Shown here one piece after another: positions 16,071-25,764 of a stretch of 38,766 nucleotides of DNA. Every line of letters begins with the position of its first letter. Position 1 is the first letter of the stretch. The notes beneath the pieces are model-generated. The model did not search any database, had not been told where the DNA came from, and saw only the letters and a list, made by a program, of their open reading frames with translations. This DNA comes from Gammaproteobacteria bacterium (lineage in GTDB: Bacteria > Pseudomonadota > Gammaproteobacteria > Arenicellales > Arenicellaceae), in NCBI GenBank assembly GCA_017854775.1, contig JAFMHC010000020.1:1-38766 (forward strand), read 5' to 3'. Position numbers and translations under genes: made by a program.

Positions 16071-16382
16071 TTTCGATCTAATGGAAACGTAATGGCTGCA
16101 GGTTTGCTTGCTGTGCTCTTCAAATAGCGCGTATTTCAGGTGTGCAAAGGAGGTGTTGATTGCAGCATGCTGAAAGCCGTCTATCTCATATATTCTTTAT
16201 GAAATAGATAAATAATCAGAATGATTTTGATCGCTTGAAGCGCCTTTCTGAATGCATCCTTGGCGCTCATAACAGGTGGGTTATTCTCAATCTAGAGAAA
16301 GGGTATTCTTGAAACTGTAAGTGATTTTCTTGAGGAAAAATCAGTGTATGTAAGCTTATTACCTGCAGCTACTAGCTTTGCA

Positions 16383-16427
16383 ATTAAAACTAAACCGTTG
16401 CTTATCAATGATTAATAAGCAACGGTT
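16383..16427 (-). terminator. Rho-independent terminator of the AGCS symporter gene
   Basis: AACCGTTGCTTAT (16393-16405) and ATAAGCAACGGTT (16415-16427) are perfect 13-bp arms with a 9-nt loop. On the minus strand TAGTTTTAATT follows. It lies 11 bp after the stop of the symporter gene. Confidence 0.85.
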
Positions 16428-16437
16428 GCATTACTCT

Positions 16438-17949
16438 CTACTTTTTATTTTCCCAAAAATGAGCATTTTTGATGCCTAGTTTTTTGGGATCAAAAGTGTA
16501 TTTGGTAACGCCTGCGGCTTTTTGTGCTTCGTAATCCTTGAGCGCACGCATTGCTGGGCGGCCCATAAAGAAAATGATCAGTATGCCGATAATGTTAACC
16601 CAAGCCATAATGCCTAAGCCAATATCACCGAGGTCCCAGACAACTTGAGACTTGATCACCGCGCCAAAAAACACGGCTGAGATCAATACTATTTTCAACA
16701 TCGTAATGGCGCCAGGAATTTTGATTGAACGTCGAATATAGGCAACGTTGCTTTCAGCGATATAGTAGTAAGCAAGTAAGGTGGTAAACGAAAAGAAAAA
16801 CAACGCTACAGCAACAAACGGGTTGCCGAAACCAGGCATAACGCTTTCGATAGCCATCTGCGTAAAGGCCGGGCCTTCATGTGATATGCCGCCAGCGATA
16901 TTCTGTAAAATGAAGCCGCCACTACCGTCAACTACGTTGTACATCCCGGTAATCAAGATCATGAAAGCTGTTGCTGTACAGATAAACAAGGTGTCGATGT
17001 AGATCGAAAATGACTGAACTAAGCCCTGTTGTGCTGGGTGATCTACTTCGGCCGCAGCGGCGGCATGGGGTGCGGTACCTTGGCCAGCTTCGTTAGAATA
17101 AACTCCTCGTTTGACACCGATACCAATTGCCGCGCCTAGCCCTGCTATTGGGGTAAATGCGTCGGAGAATATCGAACCAATAATACTTGGGAGTTGGTCA
17201 ATGTTTAAACCAATAACCGCAAACGCGGTAATGATATAGGCAAGCGCCATAAAGGGAACCACGATTTGCGCGAAGTGAGCGATGCGTTTAACACCACCAA
17301 AAATAATAAATCCGAGCATGGTGACGATGACCAAGCCAGTAATTATTTTATAGGAACTTAATGCGCCAATGGATGTTTGAATTGTGGTGCCCTCTCCAAG
17401 GGTTTGAGCAATAGCGCCGCCGATAGCATTGGATTGCACGGTTGGCAGCAATAGCCCGCAGGCTATGATTGTGGCAACGGCGAAAATCCATGCATACCAT
17501 TTTTGCCCCATTGCTTTTTCAATGTAGAACGCAGGTCCACCACGGTATTCACCTGTTTCGATATCAGTCTCTTTATAGATTTGACCAAGGGTTGCTTCAA
17601 TATAAGCGGTTGCTGCACCTAGAATAGCAACTACCCACATCCAAAATATTGCACCCGGGCCACCAATGCCAATTGCGGTTGCAACGCCAGCGATATTGCC
17701 GACCCCGACTCTGCCTGAAAGCGACACGGCTAATGCTTGAAACGATGAAATACCTTGGTCGGAGCTCTTGTTCGATTTTATCAAGCGCACCATTTCTGAG
17801 AATAGACGCACTTGAACGAAACGTGTGAGCACGGTATAGAACAAGCCTGCAAGAAGACAGAGTATGACGAGTACCGGGAAGATTGTGAGTCCCCATGTTC
17901 CCCAAACTACGTTATTGATCGAGTTAACGATGCTGACAAAATTTTCCAT
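16438..17949 (-). CDS. Sodium:alanine/glycine symporter, AGCS family
   Basis: This 503-residue inner-membrane protein has about 10-11 helices and imports alanine, glycine or a related small amino acid with Na+. The family signature is clear: GVKRGVYSNEAGQGTAPHAA with the following AAEVDHPAQQGLVQSF, plus the early SLSGRVGVGNIAGVATAIG and ATAYIEATLGQIYKE blocks. Length and start are typical. The gene has its own terminator. The TonB-dependent receptor gene upstream on the same strand ends with its own terminator, so the two are probably separate units. Together with the NhaC antiporter nearby it fits a Na+-based economy. Confidence 0.93.
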   Translation of the reverse strand: MENFVSIVNSINNVVWGTWGLTIFPVLVILCLLAGLFYTVLTRFVQVRLFSEMVRLIKSNKSSDQGISSFQALAVSLSGRVGVGNIAGVATAIGIGGPGAIFWMWVVAILGAATAYIEATLGQIYKETDIETGEYRGGPAFYIEKAMGQKWYAWIFAVATIIACGLLLPTVQSNAIGGAIAQTLGEGTTIQTSIGALSSYKIITGLVIVTMLGFIIFGGVKRIAHFAQIVVPFMALAYIITAFAVIGLNIDQLPSIIGSIFSDAFTPIAGLGAAIGIGVKRGVYSNEAGQGTAPHAAAAAEVDHPAQQGLVQSFSIYIDTLFICTATAFMILITGMYNVVDGSGGFILQNIAGGISHEGPAFTQMAIESVMPGFGNPFVAVALFFFSFTTLLAYYYIAESNVAYIRRSIKIPGAITMLKIVLISAVFFGAVIKSQVVWDLGDIGLGIMAWVNIIGILIIFFMGRPAMRALKDYEAQKAAGVTKYTFDPKKLGIKNAHFWENKK

Positions 17950-18271
17950 AGTGAGTATTTATTTTATTATTTAAGTTGTTTTTATTAGATCTGAGCATAA
18001 CTCAGGGACGAGATAAAAATAGTTTGGAATGTCTTCAATTGAGGCGGAAAACGCAGCTAATAGCTAGCTATTGGCAAGTTTTTCAACGAAAAGTGAAGGC
18101 ATTACGGACATTTTGATCCGTTCGTCGAGTTATGCTTAGGTCTCTTTATATCTTAGGCTGATGTGCTGAGATACGAAAGTCTCGCCTAATCGCTGTTCTG
18201 ACTATATCCGAAATCGTCAATGATTCCGAACTTGGGGTATTGATTAATTTACTTATTGAAAACCGATAGGC
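17950..18271. other. Intergenic region upstream of the AGCS symporter
   Basis: No supported gene. I looked on the minus strand for the glycine riboswitch often found before AGCS genes and did not find its conserved core. Confidence 0.4.
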
Positions 18272-18306
18272 AAAAAAATAGCCGCAGACAGAGCTGCGGC
18301 TATTTT
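18272..18306 (-). terminator. Rho-independent terminator of the TonB-dependent receptor gene
   Basis: AAAATAGCCGCAG (18275-18287), loop ACAGAG, CTGCGGCTATTTT (18294-18306) is a perfect 13-bp stem. On the minus strand it ends in a run of seven T. It lies about 50 bp after the stop. Confidence 0.9.
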
Positions 18307-18357
18307 AACTAACGCCTACGTACTGGCACCTAGGCACCAGCGTTTAAGTGCTAACGA

Positions 18358-21066
18358 TTAGAAATCGTATTTAGCACGCACGTAGTACTGACCGCCTTGA
18401 AAACCGAATGGTGCCGTCGCAGGGTAGCGTGAACCCGCTACACCAGAGAAAGGATTTTCATCGGGGAAAGAGTCAAACACATTAGCAGCACCAACAACAA
18501 CCTCTATTTTTTCACTAACGTTGTAACCGTATTCTACGTCTACAGTAAACTCACTGCTCGCGTCGATCGGTAGCGTACCATCATCTAAATGCGGCTCGAA
18601 GTAGTTACTATGATAGTTCACACGAGCTAGCGCACGCCATTTGTCAGTGGTGTGACGTATGCTCATGTTGCCCTTCCAGTTTGGAAGGTTTTCTTCGAGT
18701 TGACGTAAACGAGTTGTACTCAAGTTACCACGACGCGTGACTTCAGTGTCGGTGTAGTTAAGTGCTAATGACAATATGGTTGAACCGCTACCAAGCTCGA
18801 TTGGAGTGCTTGCTACGATGTCGACACCTTGAGTTTTGGTGTCAAAATCATTGGCAAAGAATCCGAAAGAGACTAAATCTTCAGAACCAGCAAAGTCAGC
18901 GGCATTAATGACGCCAGCGGCATTCAAAGCATTTAAGATTTGACTTGTTGATGCATCGTCAGAAAGTTGTACAAGACCGACGCCTGAGCGTGCAGCAACA
19001 CCGGCTAATAGACCACGGAAGTCTTGTTGGTCAGTAATCGCGATACGGTCATCTACTTCGATATTGAAGTAATCAACCGTTAAGCTTACTGAACCAATTT
19101 CGAAACCACCACCGATAGAGATATTAGTTGCGTCTTCAGGGCCTAAGGTAAAGCGACCGCCTAATTCGTTGTTTACAAATTGGCCAGCGGCTGAATTCAA
19201 TGGCAACGTACCTTGGTCAACCAGTATTCCACCAACCGCTTGCGTAGTAACGTTAGTTACGTTTGCTTGACCGGTTGTTGGCGCGTGAAAGCCAGTTGAG
19301 TAAGTAGCGCGGAAAACAGTTGTATCAGTGGCACGGAACAAACCACCTACTTTAAAGTTAGTAGTGTCGCCGAAGGTATTGAAATCTTCATAGCGTACTG
19401 CTGCTTGTAAAGTAAGGGCATCTGTCACGTCAGCTTCTAAGTCAATGTACAAGGCAATGTTGTCTTGAGTGTCATTAGTGCTCTGAGTGAAGCCACCGAA
19501 ACCGTTTGAACTAGATGAAAAGCCTTGGCCGTTTGGAAATGCTGAGGTTGATGCAGCTAGTGGTCCGATAGCGAAAGAGGCTGCGTCGCCCTGTTGGATA
19601 TCAAACTCCTCTTCACGGTATTCAAAACCACCGGCGATGTTCAAGTCTGAAGCAAAGCCTTCAACTGGCAGCGAGTAGTTCAAATCGATATTGAAATTAG
19701 TATCGGTTTGAGTGTATGTGCCTGGGTTAAATGACGTAGGTGTGTTCGGGCCTAAGCTTGCGTTGACTGTGTTGCGGATAGTAAACCCTACTTCGTTTTG
19801 ACCGTAACCGTAGCTAACGTCATACGCTAAGCCATTGGCTAATTCGCCACGAAAACCTACTACTAAGCTTGTGTCTTCAAGATCACCACCGAAACGAGGA
19901 GTGAAGCCACCTGGGAACAACTCAACAAACGAGAAGCAGTTAGGGTCAGCTGTAACTTGAGCCAGAATAGCTGGGTCGGGCAATAGGCCACCTCCAGCTG
20001 TTAGCGGGATGCCTGATGGGCAATCACCAACTGTATCGCCTGATAAGTCACCAACCAATACCGATGGCACAGGATTAAGAGAGCCTAAAAAACCAGTTGC
20101 CGGGTCGACTTCTGGGCCAGCAAATACGCCACCACGATTAGTCGGGTTACGGTAGAAGAAACCACCTTCAACATTGCGTTCGGCATAGTTACCAAATGCG
20201 TAGCCTTCTACGTTCTCAGTGATCTTAAATGCCGAATTAACGAAGAATTTGATATCGTCGTTTACTTCAGGCGTTCCCCAATACTGAGCTGATTCGGCCG
20301 TTTGCGTGTTTACAGCCACATTTGCCACGGCGGTGTTACCAGCGGCAATAAGTGCGGCTGCATCGTCTCGTTGCACCGAGCGGAAGGTGCCGTCGGCTTC
20401 AGCAAATTCAGCCGAAATGTTTAAGAAACCGTCTTCGCCGAGTGCGAAACCTTGGTTAAGGCCGATGCGCATATTGTCGCCGTCGCCTTCGTAGGTAGAG
20501 CCCCATTTAACTTCAATTGAACCACCTTCAGCGTCGTCGCGAAGAGTAAAGTTCATCACGCCAGCAATCGCATCAGCACCGTATTGTGACGAAGCACCGT
20601 CACGTAGTACTTCAACCTGCTTTAGGCCAATTGTTGGGAATACGCCAATATCTGCGCCGTGAGCGCCATCAGAGATACCGCCGCCTAAAAATGAAATAAC
20701 CGCCGCACGGTGACGACGCTTGCCATTTAATAACACCAGTGTGTTATCTGGAGACAGGCCGCGAAGGTTTGCTGGGCGGACAATGGTTGCCGCATCGGAA
20801 ATCGGCTGAGTGTTTACTTGGTAAGAAGGAACGACTGTACGGATTAAATCTGAAATGTCTGTGCCAGCTTGATCCTTAAGGTCGTTGGCGCTGATGACAT
20901 CAACGGGTGCAATCGTGTCGGCCGCTGAGCGAGCTTGGCGACGCGTGCCGATAGTGATGATTTCTTCGATCACTTGTTCTGACTGTGCGAATGACGGTGT
21001 TGAAACCCCACCGGTGGCAGCCATTGCGACAGCTATTGCTATCAATTTAGGTTGAAACATTCTCAT
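18358..21066 (-). CDS. TonB-dependent outer-membrane receptor
   Basis: Start chosen at ATG 21066, preceded by AGGAGAG; a longer frame from GTG 21120 would put 18 polar residues before the signal peptide. The 902-residue protein has a signal MRMFQPKLIAIAVAMAATGG...PSFA, a TonB box EEIITIGTR (about 35-43), a plug domain (about 45-165, with LVLLNGKRRHR, VEVLRDGASSQYGADAIAGV) and a beta-barrel ending in YYVRAKYDF, with terminal Phe as usual for barrel insertion. It imports a bulky nutrient across the outer membrane using TonB energy. No carboxypeptidase-like N-terminal domain is present. The substrate is not readable. Neighbouring amino-acid symporter and transporters suggest organic nutrients rather than iron, but that is inference. 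Confidence 0.93.
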   Translation of the reverse strand: MRMFQPKLIAIAVAMAATGGVSTPSFAQSEQVIEEIITIGTRRQARSAADTIAPVDVISANDLKDQAGTDISDLIRTVVPSYQVNTQPISDAATIVRPANLRGLSPDNTLVLLNGKRRHRAAVISFLGGGISDGAHGADIGVFPTIGLKQVEVLRDGASSQYGADAIAGVMNFTLRDDAEGGSIEVKWGSTYEGDGDNMRIGLNQGFALGEDGFLNISAEFAEADGTFRSVQRDDAAALIAAGNTAVANVAVNTQTAESAQYWGTPEVNDDIKFFVNSAFKITENVEGYAFGNYAERNVEGGFFYRNPTNRGGVFAGPEVDPATGFLGSLNPVPSVLVGDLSGDTVGDCPSGIPLTAGGGLLPDPAILAQVTADPNCFSFVELFPGGFTPRFGGDLEDTSLVVGFRGELANGLAYDVSYGYGQNEVGFTIRNTVNASLGPNTPTSFNPGTYTQTDTNFNIDLNYSLPVEGFASDLNIAGGFEYREEEFDIQQGDAASFAIGPLAASTSAFPNGQGFSSSSNGFGGFTQSTNDTQDNIALYIDLEADVTDALTLQAAVRYEDFNTFGDTTNFKVGGLFRATDTTVFRATYSTGFHAPTTGQANVTNVTTQAVGGILVDQGTLPLNSAAGQFVNNELGGRFTLGPEDATNISIGGGFEIGSVSLTVDYFNIEVDDRIAITDQQDFRGLLAGVAARSGVGLVQLSDDASTSQILNALNAAGVINAADFAGSEDLVSFGFFANDFDTKTQGVDIVASTPIELGSGSTILSLALNYTDTEVTRRGNLSTTRLRQLEENLPNWKGNMSIRHTTDKWRALARVNYHSNYFEPHLDDGTLPIDASSEFTVDVEYGYNVSEKIEVVVGAANVFDSFPDENPFSGVAGSRYPATAPFGFQGGQYYVRAKYDF

Positions 21067-21174
21067 AACTTGAAACTCTCCTGTGAATCTATCCGACTCA
21101 TCTGTTGTTGTCCGGGTCACTGCTTGTGTTGTTTTAGACGCAGTAAATGTAGGCCAAAAACAACAACACTAATG

Positions 21175-21207
21175 TTACGCCGTTTTTTTTAAGTCAACAA
21201 GGCGTAA
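21175..21207 (-). promoter_or_regulatory. Inverted repeat TTACGCC/GGCGTAA with candidate promoter for the receptor gene
   Basis: TTACGCC (21175-21181) and GGCGTAA (21201-21207) are perfect 7-bp arms. Between them the minus strand contains TTGACTT followed by an A run and GGCGTAACAT, a plausible but imperfectly spaced promoter. It lies about 110 bp upstream of the receptor start. Confidence 0.3.
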
Positions 21208-21366
21208 ATAAAGACGAATTGTCTGTTACTGTATCAAAAACGGATGATTTTGCTTATAAAGTAAGTTGCTCAACAATAAACCGCATAAAATTTTTGTGGG
21301 CGTGTGTTGCCACCTTGGTTATGATGTTTAGCAGATGAACAACTAAGCACACTCAATAGGCGACTC

Positions 21367-22857
21367 ATGACAAAACTTTCATCGACTCCAGAGGTCGAAC
21401 AACACAGTATGCATTTAGGCATAGCACTACTGCCTATTGTGGTTCTGATTTTAGCTCTTGGCTTCAATGTTTTATTCGTTTACGGCGATGACGCATTGAG
21501 TGGTTCGAGCCAGGTGATAATTATCCTAGTGGCCGGATTTGCCGCCGCCATCGGTTTAAGTAGGGGCATTTCGTGGAAGACACAGCAGGCAAGCGTTGTT
21601 GCGACTATCGGTAATGCAATGCCGTCGATATTAATTCTTTTGTTAGTCGGGGCATTGGCAAGTATCTGGTTACTTTGCGGCACCGTCCCGGTGTTGGTTT
21701 ACTACGGTGTAAAATTATTAAACCCTACCATTTTCTTATTGGCCTGCTGTATCGCTTGCGCCTTGACTTCCTTAGTGAGTGGCAGCTCGTGGTCAACTGC
21801 GGCGACTATCGGCGTGGCAATGGTAGGTATAGGTCGAGCGCTTGGCATTCCAGATGGACTAATCGGTGGCGCTATTATTTCTGGATCATACTTTGGCGAT
21901 AAGATTTCGCCACTCTCGGATACTACAAACCTAGCGGCTGCAGTAACTGAGACACCGCTATTTGATCACATTCGTTATTTGTTGATGACGACCGGACCAT
22001 CAATGATCATTAGCCTGATTTTATTTACCGTAATTGGACTCAACCTGGACACCTCGGAGTCGGCGGTTGATGCGAGCTTAGTGCTAAACGCAATTGATCA
22101 GAAATTTAATGTGACATTATGGTTATTGTTACCGCCCGCGATCACGCTTGCCTTGATCATCAAGAAAATCGACGCGATTCCGGCGTTATTTGTTGGCGTG
22201 CTCGCTGGCGTGGTTTGTGCATTGGTATTTCAGCAACCGCTACTTAATGAAATAGTTGGTCAAGACTCTTACCCAATGTACCGATTGGTCATGGGCGCGT
22301 TGTATGAAGGGGTTAATATTGTCACTGCTAACCCCCAGCTCAACGATTTGTTTGGTTCTAAAGGGATGTACGGAATGCTCAAAACCGTATGGCTTATATT
22401 GGCGGCGATGACCTTCGGTGGTGTGATGGAAGCATCGGGAATGATCCCTCGAATTATGCAGTCGGTTAAGTCCTTAGCGACTAATTTTTTCAGTCTGGTG
22501 GCATGTACTACTGGCACTTGTATTGTTACTAATATTAGCACCTCTGATCAATACATAGCGGTCGCCTTACCGGGTCGCATGTATGCCGGCCTATATAAGG
22601 ACATGGGTTATGCCTCGGAAAATCTGAGTCGAACACTTGAGGACACCGGCACCGTCACCTCAGTACTGGTTCCGTGGAATACCTGCGGTGCCTATCATGC
22701 TGCGGTGCTGGGTATTGGCACCTTGACCTATTTGCCGTTCGCATTCTTCAATTTACTAAGTCCAATAATGACACTGCTATTTGCTTGGTTCATGATTAAG
22801 ATTAAGCGTATTGAGCCAATGACAGACGCAGAGATTGTCACCGCTAACGCTAAGTAA
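21367..22857 (+). CDS. nhaC: Na+/H+ antiporter, NhaC family
   Basis: This 496-residue inner-membrane protein has about 11-12 helices. It carries NhaC-family blocks: SLVSGSSWSTAATIGVAMVGIG (about 137-158), IISGSYFGDKISPLSDTTNLAAA (about 170-192) and NISTSDQYIAVALPGRMY with VPWNTCGAYHA near the C-terminus. It would exchange cytoplasmic Na+ for external H+; some relatives exchange malate/lactate or other solutes, so the substrate is not certain. It is divergent from the TonB-dependent receptor and is followed after 31 bp by an EamA transporter on the same strand. Confidence 0.9.
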   Translation: MTKLSSTPEVEQHSMHLGIALLPIVVLILALGFNVLFVYGDDALSGSSQVIIILVAGFAAAIGLSRGISWKTQQASVVATIGNAMPSILILLLVGALASIWLLCGTVPVLVYYGVKLLNPTIFLLACCIACALTSLVSGSSWSTAATIGVAMVGIGRALGIPDGLIGGAIISGSYFGDKISPLSDTTNLAAAVTETPLFDHIRYLLMTTGPSMIISLILFTVIGLNLDTSESAVDASLVLNAIDQKFNVTLWLLLPPAITLALIIKKIDAIPALFVGVLAGVVCALVFQQPLLNEIVGQDSYPMYRLVMGALYEGVNIVTANPQLNDLFGSKGMYGMLKTVWLILAAMTFGGVMEASGMIPRIMQSVKSLATNFFSLVACTTGTCIVTNISTSDQYIAVALPGRMYAGLYKDMGYASENLSRTLEDTGTVTSVLVPWNTCGAYHAAVLGIGTLTYLPFAFFNLLSPIMTLLFAWFMIKIKRIEPMTDAEIVTANAK

Positions 22858-22888
22858 TTAATAACTAAATTTTTACTTGGCTGGCGGG

Positions 22889-23773
22889 ATGAGAAAACCA
22901 ATACTGGTAAACCTTGTGTTGCTGTTCATAGCGGTAATTTGGGGCGTTGGTTTCGTACCTCAGAAACTGGGTATGGAGTATCTTGGACCAGCGGCGTTCA
23001 ATGCACTGCGCTTTGCTTTAGGGGCATTGACCTTGGTGCCAGTGATGCTGTTAATGAAATCCGTTTCTCTCTCAGATTTCATCAATAAGTCAACTCTGGT
23101 GATGGGTTTTTTGTTAGGGTCTCTGCTATTCGGCGGCGCATTATTACAGCAAATCAGCCTGCAATACACGTCAATTGCTAACGTCTCATTCATCACCGGC
23201 TTGTATGTCATCGTGGTTCCATTGATAGCTTATTTCCTTGGCTATCGCTATGGTTTGATTGTTTGGGGCGGAGGCCTTATCGCGGTGGCCGGTCTATACT
23301 TGATGACTAGCGGCGGGGATATGGGAAGTTTGAAAGGAGATTTGATTGCCATGGTCGGCGCAGTTCTTTGGGCCATGCACTTGCTGCTTATCGCCGAAAA
23401 GGCGGCGAACTTCAATCAAATTGTATTGTCGTTTTTTCAGTTTGTTTTTTGCGCGCTATTGAGTCTTGTTGTGGCAGCAGTCTGGGAGTCAAAAATTTTG
23501 CCGACAGAGATTGGTGGTTACTTATGGCCGATGGTCAACGGTATCGTGGTAGTCGGAGCCGCTTATACTCTACAAGTGATTATTATGGATCATGCTGAGC
23601 CATTTGCCGCCGCGCTTATATTGTCTTTAGAGGCAGTGTTCGGTGCAATTGCTGGCTATTTATGGCTATCGGAACAACTCGGTTTGGCAGCCATAGTGGG
23701 AGCGGCCATGATGTTATTCGGTTGTCTACTCGCACAAATGCCAGGCACCACCAAGGAAAAACTGGAGAGTTAG
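22889..23773 (+). CDS. EamA/DMT-family transporter
   Basis: From ATG 22889 this is a 294-residue inner-membrane protein with ten predicted helices in two EamA repeats (about 5-140 and 150-285). Typical marks are AVIWGVGFVPQKLGMEYLGPAAFNALRF at the start of repeat one and AEPFAAALILSLEAVFGAIAGYLWLSEQL late in repeat two. The family mostly exports amino acids or other small metabolites; the substrate is unknown. A slightly longer start at TTG 22877 is possible; neither has a good ribosome site. The stop overlaps the stop region of the convergent formyltransferase-fold gene by 4 bp, leaving no room for a terminator between them. Confidence 0.88.
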   Translation: MRKPILVNLVLLFIAVIWGVGFVPQKLGMEYLGPAAFNALRFALGALTLVPVMLLMKSVSLSDFINKSTLVMGFLLGSLLFGGALLQQISLQYTSIANVSFITGLYVIVVPLIAYFLGYRYGLIVWGGGLIAVAGLYLMTSGGDMGSLKGDLIAMVGAVLWAMHLLLIAEKAANFNQIVLSFFQFVFCALLSLVVAAVWESKILPTEIGGYLWPMVNGIVVVGAAYTLQVIIMDHAEPFAAALILSLEAVFGAIAGYLWLSEQLGLAAIVGAAMMLFGCLLAQMPGTTKEKLES

Positions 23774-24510
23774 AGAAACTCTGCGACGGTGTCTTGTTCA
23801 CTAAAAAGGGTTATGCCGCTGTCATCGATCTCTCTGGAATTTGGAAAGCTATAGTAGTTGGCTTGAGAGTAGTTGACCTGATCTGATTGTGGACTCGCGT
23901 CGAGAGGTTCACCGAGGCTTAATTGCTTAATCGCCTGCATTATATTTACGCATCCAGCGCGATAGATATTTAGCACATTCCACAAATAGGAGCGTTGATA
24001 ATTTGCCTCGGTTGACGAGGCTAGAATGATCGAGCCAGTGTCGATCTCGCTATCTTCAATAAAATGCAGTGTGGTGCCAATATGACGCTCTCTATTACAT
24101 AGCCCCCAGAATGTAGCCATAACACCTTGATAAGCTGGTAGTGGCCCCGAATGCAGATTAATAACGCCGAGCCTTGGCGTATTGATGGCTCGGTCTTTTA
24201 GTATTGTCATGTAGCGGATGCTCACCACTAGTTCGGGCTTGGTATCTGCGAATTGCTGGTAATCAAGCGTATTTACTTTGTTTAGCTCTCGAGCGCCAAA
24301 CTCATCAAAGCTGATTAAGCTTGTTGATTGGCAAAGCTGTCGTGACTCAAATTCAGCTAGCTCCGCGAGTTTAAGGTTTTCAATCTTTTTATTAGAGCTG
24401 TTTTTCTTGCTAAAGAACACGCTAATATCATGCTGCTTTAATGCGGGGATAAGATAGTTTAATGCTAATAAAGCCGGCAGATCATGATTGACTAAGAATG
24501 TAATTCTCAT
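23770..24510 (-). CDS. Formyltransferase-fold protein (Fmt/PurN N-terminal type)
   Basis: This 246-residue protein carries a formyltransferase N-domain. The catalytic trio is visible as N118 and H120 in VINLHSGPLPAYQG (116-129) and D157 in EIDTGSII (155-162). This corresponds to the N-x-H...D of methionyl-tRNA and GAR formyltransferases, which use 10-formyl-tetrahydrofolate. It lacks the C-terminal OB domain of Fmt, and its N-terminus differs from PurN, so it is neither housekeeping enzyme. Sugar- or amine-formylating relatives exist, but no sugar-nucleotide genes are nearby. GAGG lies 9 bp before ATG 24510. The DUF1456 gene lies 39 bp upstream on the same strand. Confidence 0.8.
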   Translation of the reverse strand: MRITFLVNHDLPALLALNYLIPALKQHDISVFFSKKNSSNKKIENLKLAELAEFESRQLCQSTSLISFDEFGARELNKVNTLDYQQFADTKPELVVSIRYMTILKDRAINTPRLGVINLHSGPLPAYQGVMATFWGLCNRERHIGTTLHFIEDSEIDTGSIILASSTEANYQRSYLWNVLNIYRAGCVNIMQAIKQLSLGEPLDASPQSDQVNYSQANYYSFPNSREIDDSGITLFSEQDTVAEFL

Positions 24511-24549
24511 CTCACAGTACCTCGGCCGCCTTTTTCGTTAGCTGTGTCA

Positions 24550-25059
24550 CTAGGTTTTTTCTTCCAATCTCATTTTTTCTTCTGGTCTTAATTGCAGCGT
24601 TAGACCTTTGATAAAATTTCGTAAGACTTGATTACCACAGGCGCGATAGTTTTTTTGATTGGGGCTTCTGAATAGCGCGCCGAGTTCACTTTTAGACATG
24701 CTAGTGCCGCCTTGCTCTAGGGTGGCGAGCATCTCTTCTTCTTTAAACGACATCGCAATACGCATCTTTTTTAGCACGTCATTTTTACTTAGACGGAAAC
24801 CATCGGCTCTAACCGCTGGCTCCGGAGCGGGGTCACGCAAGCCTCGTTTTGACACAATCAGCCCGTCTAAAAAAGCCGCTAGTTCGCCGTCGCTACAGGC
24901 AACAAAGTCTTCGTCTTCGTCTTTAGCTAAGCGTTTTAGAAATGCAGCTTGTGTCATCTCAGCGCTAGAGCTTGGATCGAGCTTAAACAGCGCGACCGAA
25001 TCCTTATTAGAAAAGTCGAAGGCGAAACGTAAGCGTCGAAGAATATCGTTATTGTTCAT
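24550..25059 (-). CDS. DUF1456 (YehS-like) protein
   Basis: This 169-residue soluble protein has two copies of the DUF1456 repeat, starting with NNDILRRLRFAFDF (3-16) and KNDVLKKMRIAMSF (92-105). Each is followed by a helix with CSDGELAAFLDGLI or CGNQVLRNFIKGL. Length and layout match Escherichia coli YehS. The function is not established. The middle and the tail are highly charged. It lies between metW and a formyltransferase-fold gene on the same strand, with a 69-bp gap from metW, and may be read through from the methionine operon. Confidence 0.88.
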   Translation of the reverse strand: MNNNDILRRLRFAFDFSNKDSVALFKLDPSSSAEMTQAAFLKRLAKDEDEDFVACSDGELAAFLDGLIVSKRGLRDPAPEPAVRADGFRLSKNDVLKKMRIAMSFKEEEMLATLEQGGTSMSKSELGALFRSPNQKNYRACGNQVLRNFIKGLTLQLRPEEKMRLEEKT

Positions 25060-25128
25060 GATTAAAATTAGCTCGAGTAGATTAGCTCTGTTAAATGCGG
25101 TGTAGTTTTTGGGATGTTTGCTTGCATA

Positions 25129-25764
25129 TTATCGTTTGCTAAAACGACATAATGCAATTTCGCCAAATAAATTGGGCATGGTTTTTAAGCCTATGGTTTG
25201 TTTGCCATCGGCGCGCACGGCAATAGATGATTCAATTTGAAAGCCCAATTGGTCGCACAGCTGGTGAAAATCATTTAGCGTGCAAAGGTGAATATTGGGC
25301 GTGTCGTACCATTTATATGGTAGCTCATCGCTCACTGGCATACTCCCACCAACGGCGATTTGCCAGCGGTTGCGCCAGTGGGCAAAATTTGGGAATGTGA
25401 CGATGCCCTGACGCCCGACACGCAACATCTCTTCGAGTAGGGGTAGTGGTTTACGCATCGCTTGCAACGTCAATGACAGAATAACCGTATCGAAAGAGTC
25501 CGAATCAAAATGGCCTAAGCCTTGGTCTAGGTTGAACTGAATGACATTAATATCGTTATCAATGCATTGGTCCATCATTGCTGGATTAAGTTCAACCCCA
25601 TAGCCAGTTACGTTTTTACTGCTTTGTAGATGCTTAAGTAATGAGCCGTTGCCGCAGCCCAAATCGATGACCCTGCTGCCCGGGGCAACCCAGTCTGAGA
25701 TTATTTGGTGGTCGTAACGTGACAGAGTCGAGGTGTTTAGCCGCTTAGACATGCTGGGGCTCAT
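25129..25764 (-). CDS. metW: Methionine biosynthesis protein MetW
   Basis: This 211-residue protein is a class I methyltransferase-like fold with motif [16 protein letters not shown] (32-46), the acidic VELNP (about 58-62) and the MetW-specific [12 protein letters not shown]...[14 protein letters not shown] region. MetW is co-encoded with MetX in many proteobacteria and is needed with it for homoserine acylation in several of them. Its first codons overlap the 3' end of metX by 20 bp, so translation is coupled. Confidence 0.93.
   Translation of the reverse strand: MSPSMSKRLNTSTLSRYDHQIISDWVAPGSRVIDLGCGNGSLLKHLQSSKNVTGYGVELNPAMMDQCIDNDINVIQFNLDQGLGHFDSDSFDTVILSLTLQAMRKPLPLLEEMLRVGRQGIVTFPNFAHWRNRWQIAVGGSMPVSDELPYKWYDTPNIHLCTLNDFHQLCDQLGFQIESSIAVRADGKQTIGLKTMPNLFGEIALCRFSKR

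Larger units (their letters stand above)
15982..16437. other. Intergenic region between the FN3/MACPF-like gene and the AGCS symporter gene
   Basis: These 456 bp hold the promoter region of the secreted-protein gene on the minus strand, a 14-bp palindrome and the symporter terminator, the last two listed separately. An AAGGAGG-like sequence near 16146 leads only to a very short frame. I see no gene. Confidence 0.4.

Noticed and set aside
15909-16127. 72-codon plus-strand frame across the 5' end of the secreted FN3/MACPF-like gene
   Set aside because: It overlaps the signal-peptide coding region on the other strand, with no ribosome site or recognisable content.
17950-18357. Glycine riboswitch upstream of the AGCS symporter
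   Set aside because: The conserved core around CTCTCAGGCAAAA is absent on the minus strand; only unrelated short inverted repeats are seen.
21067-21120. Longer start (GTG 21120) for the TonB-dependent receptor
   Set aside because: It would place 18 polar residues before an otherwise standard signal peptide, and ATG 21066 has an upstream AGGAGAG.
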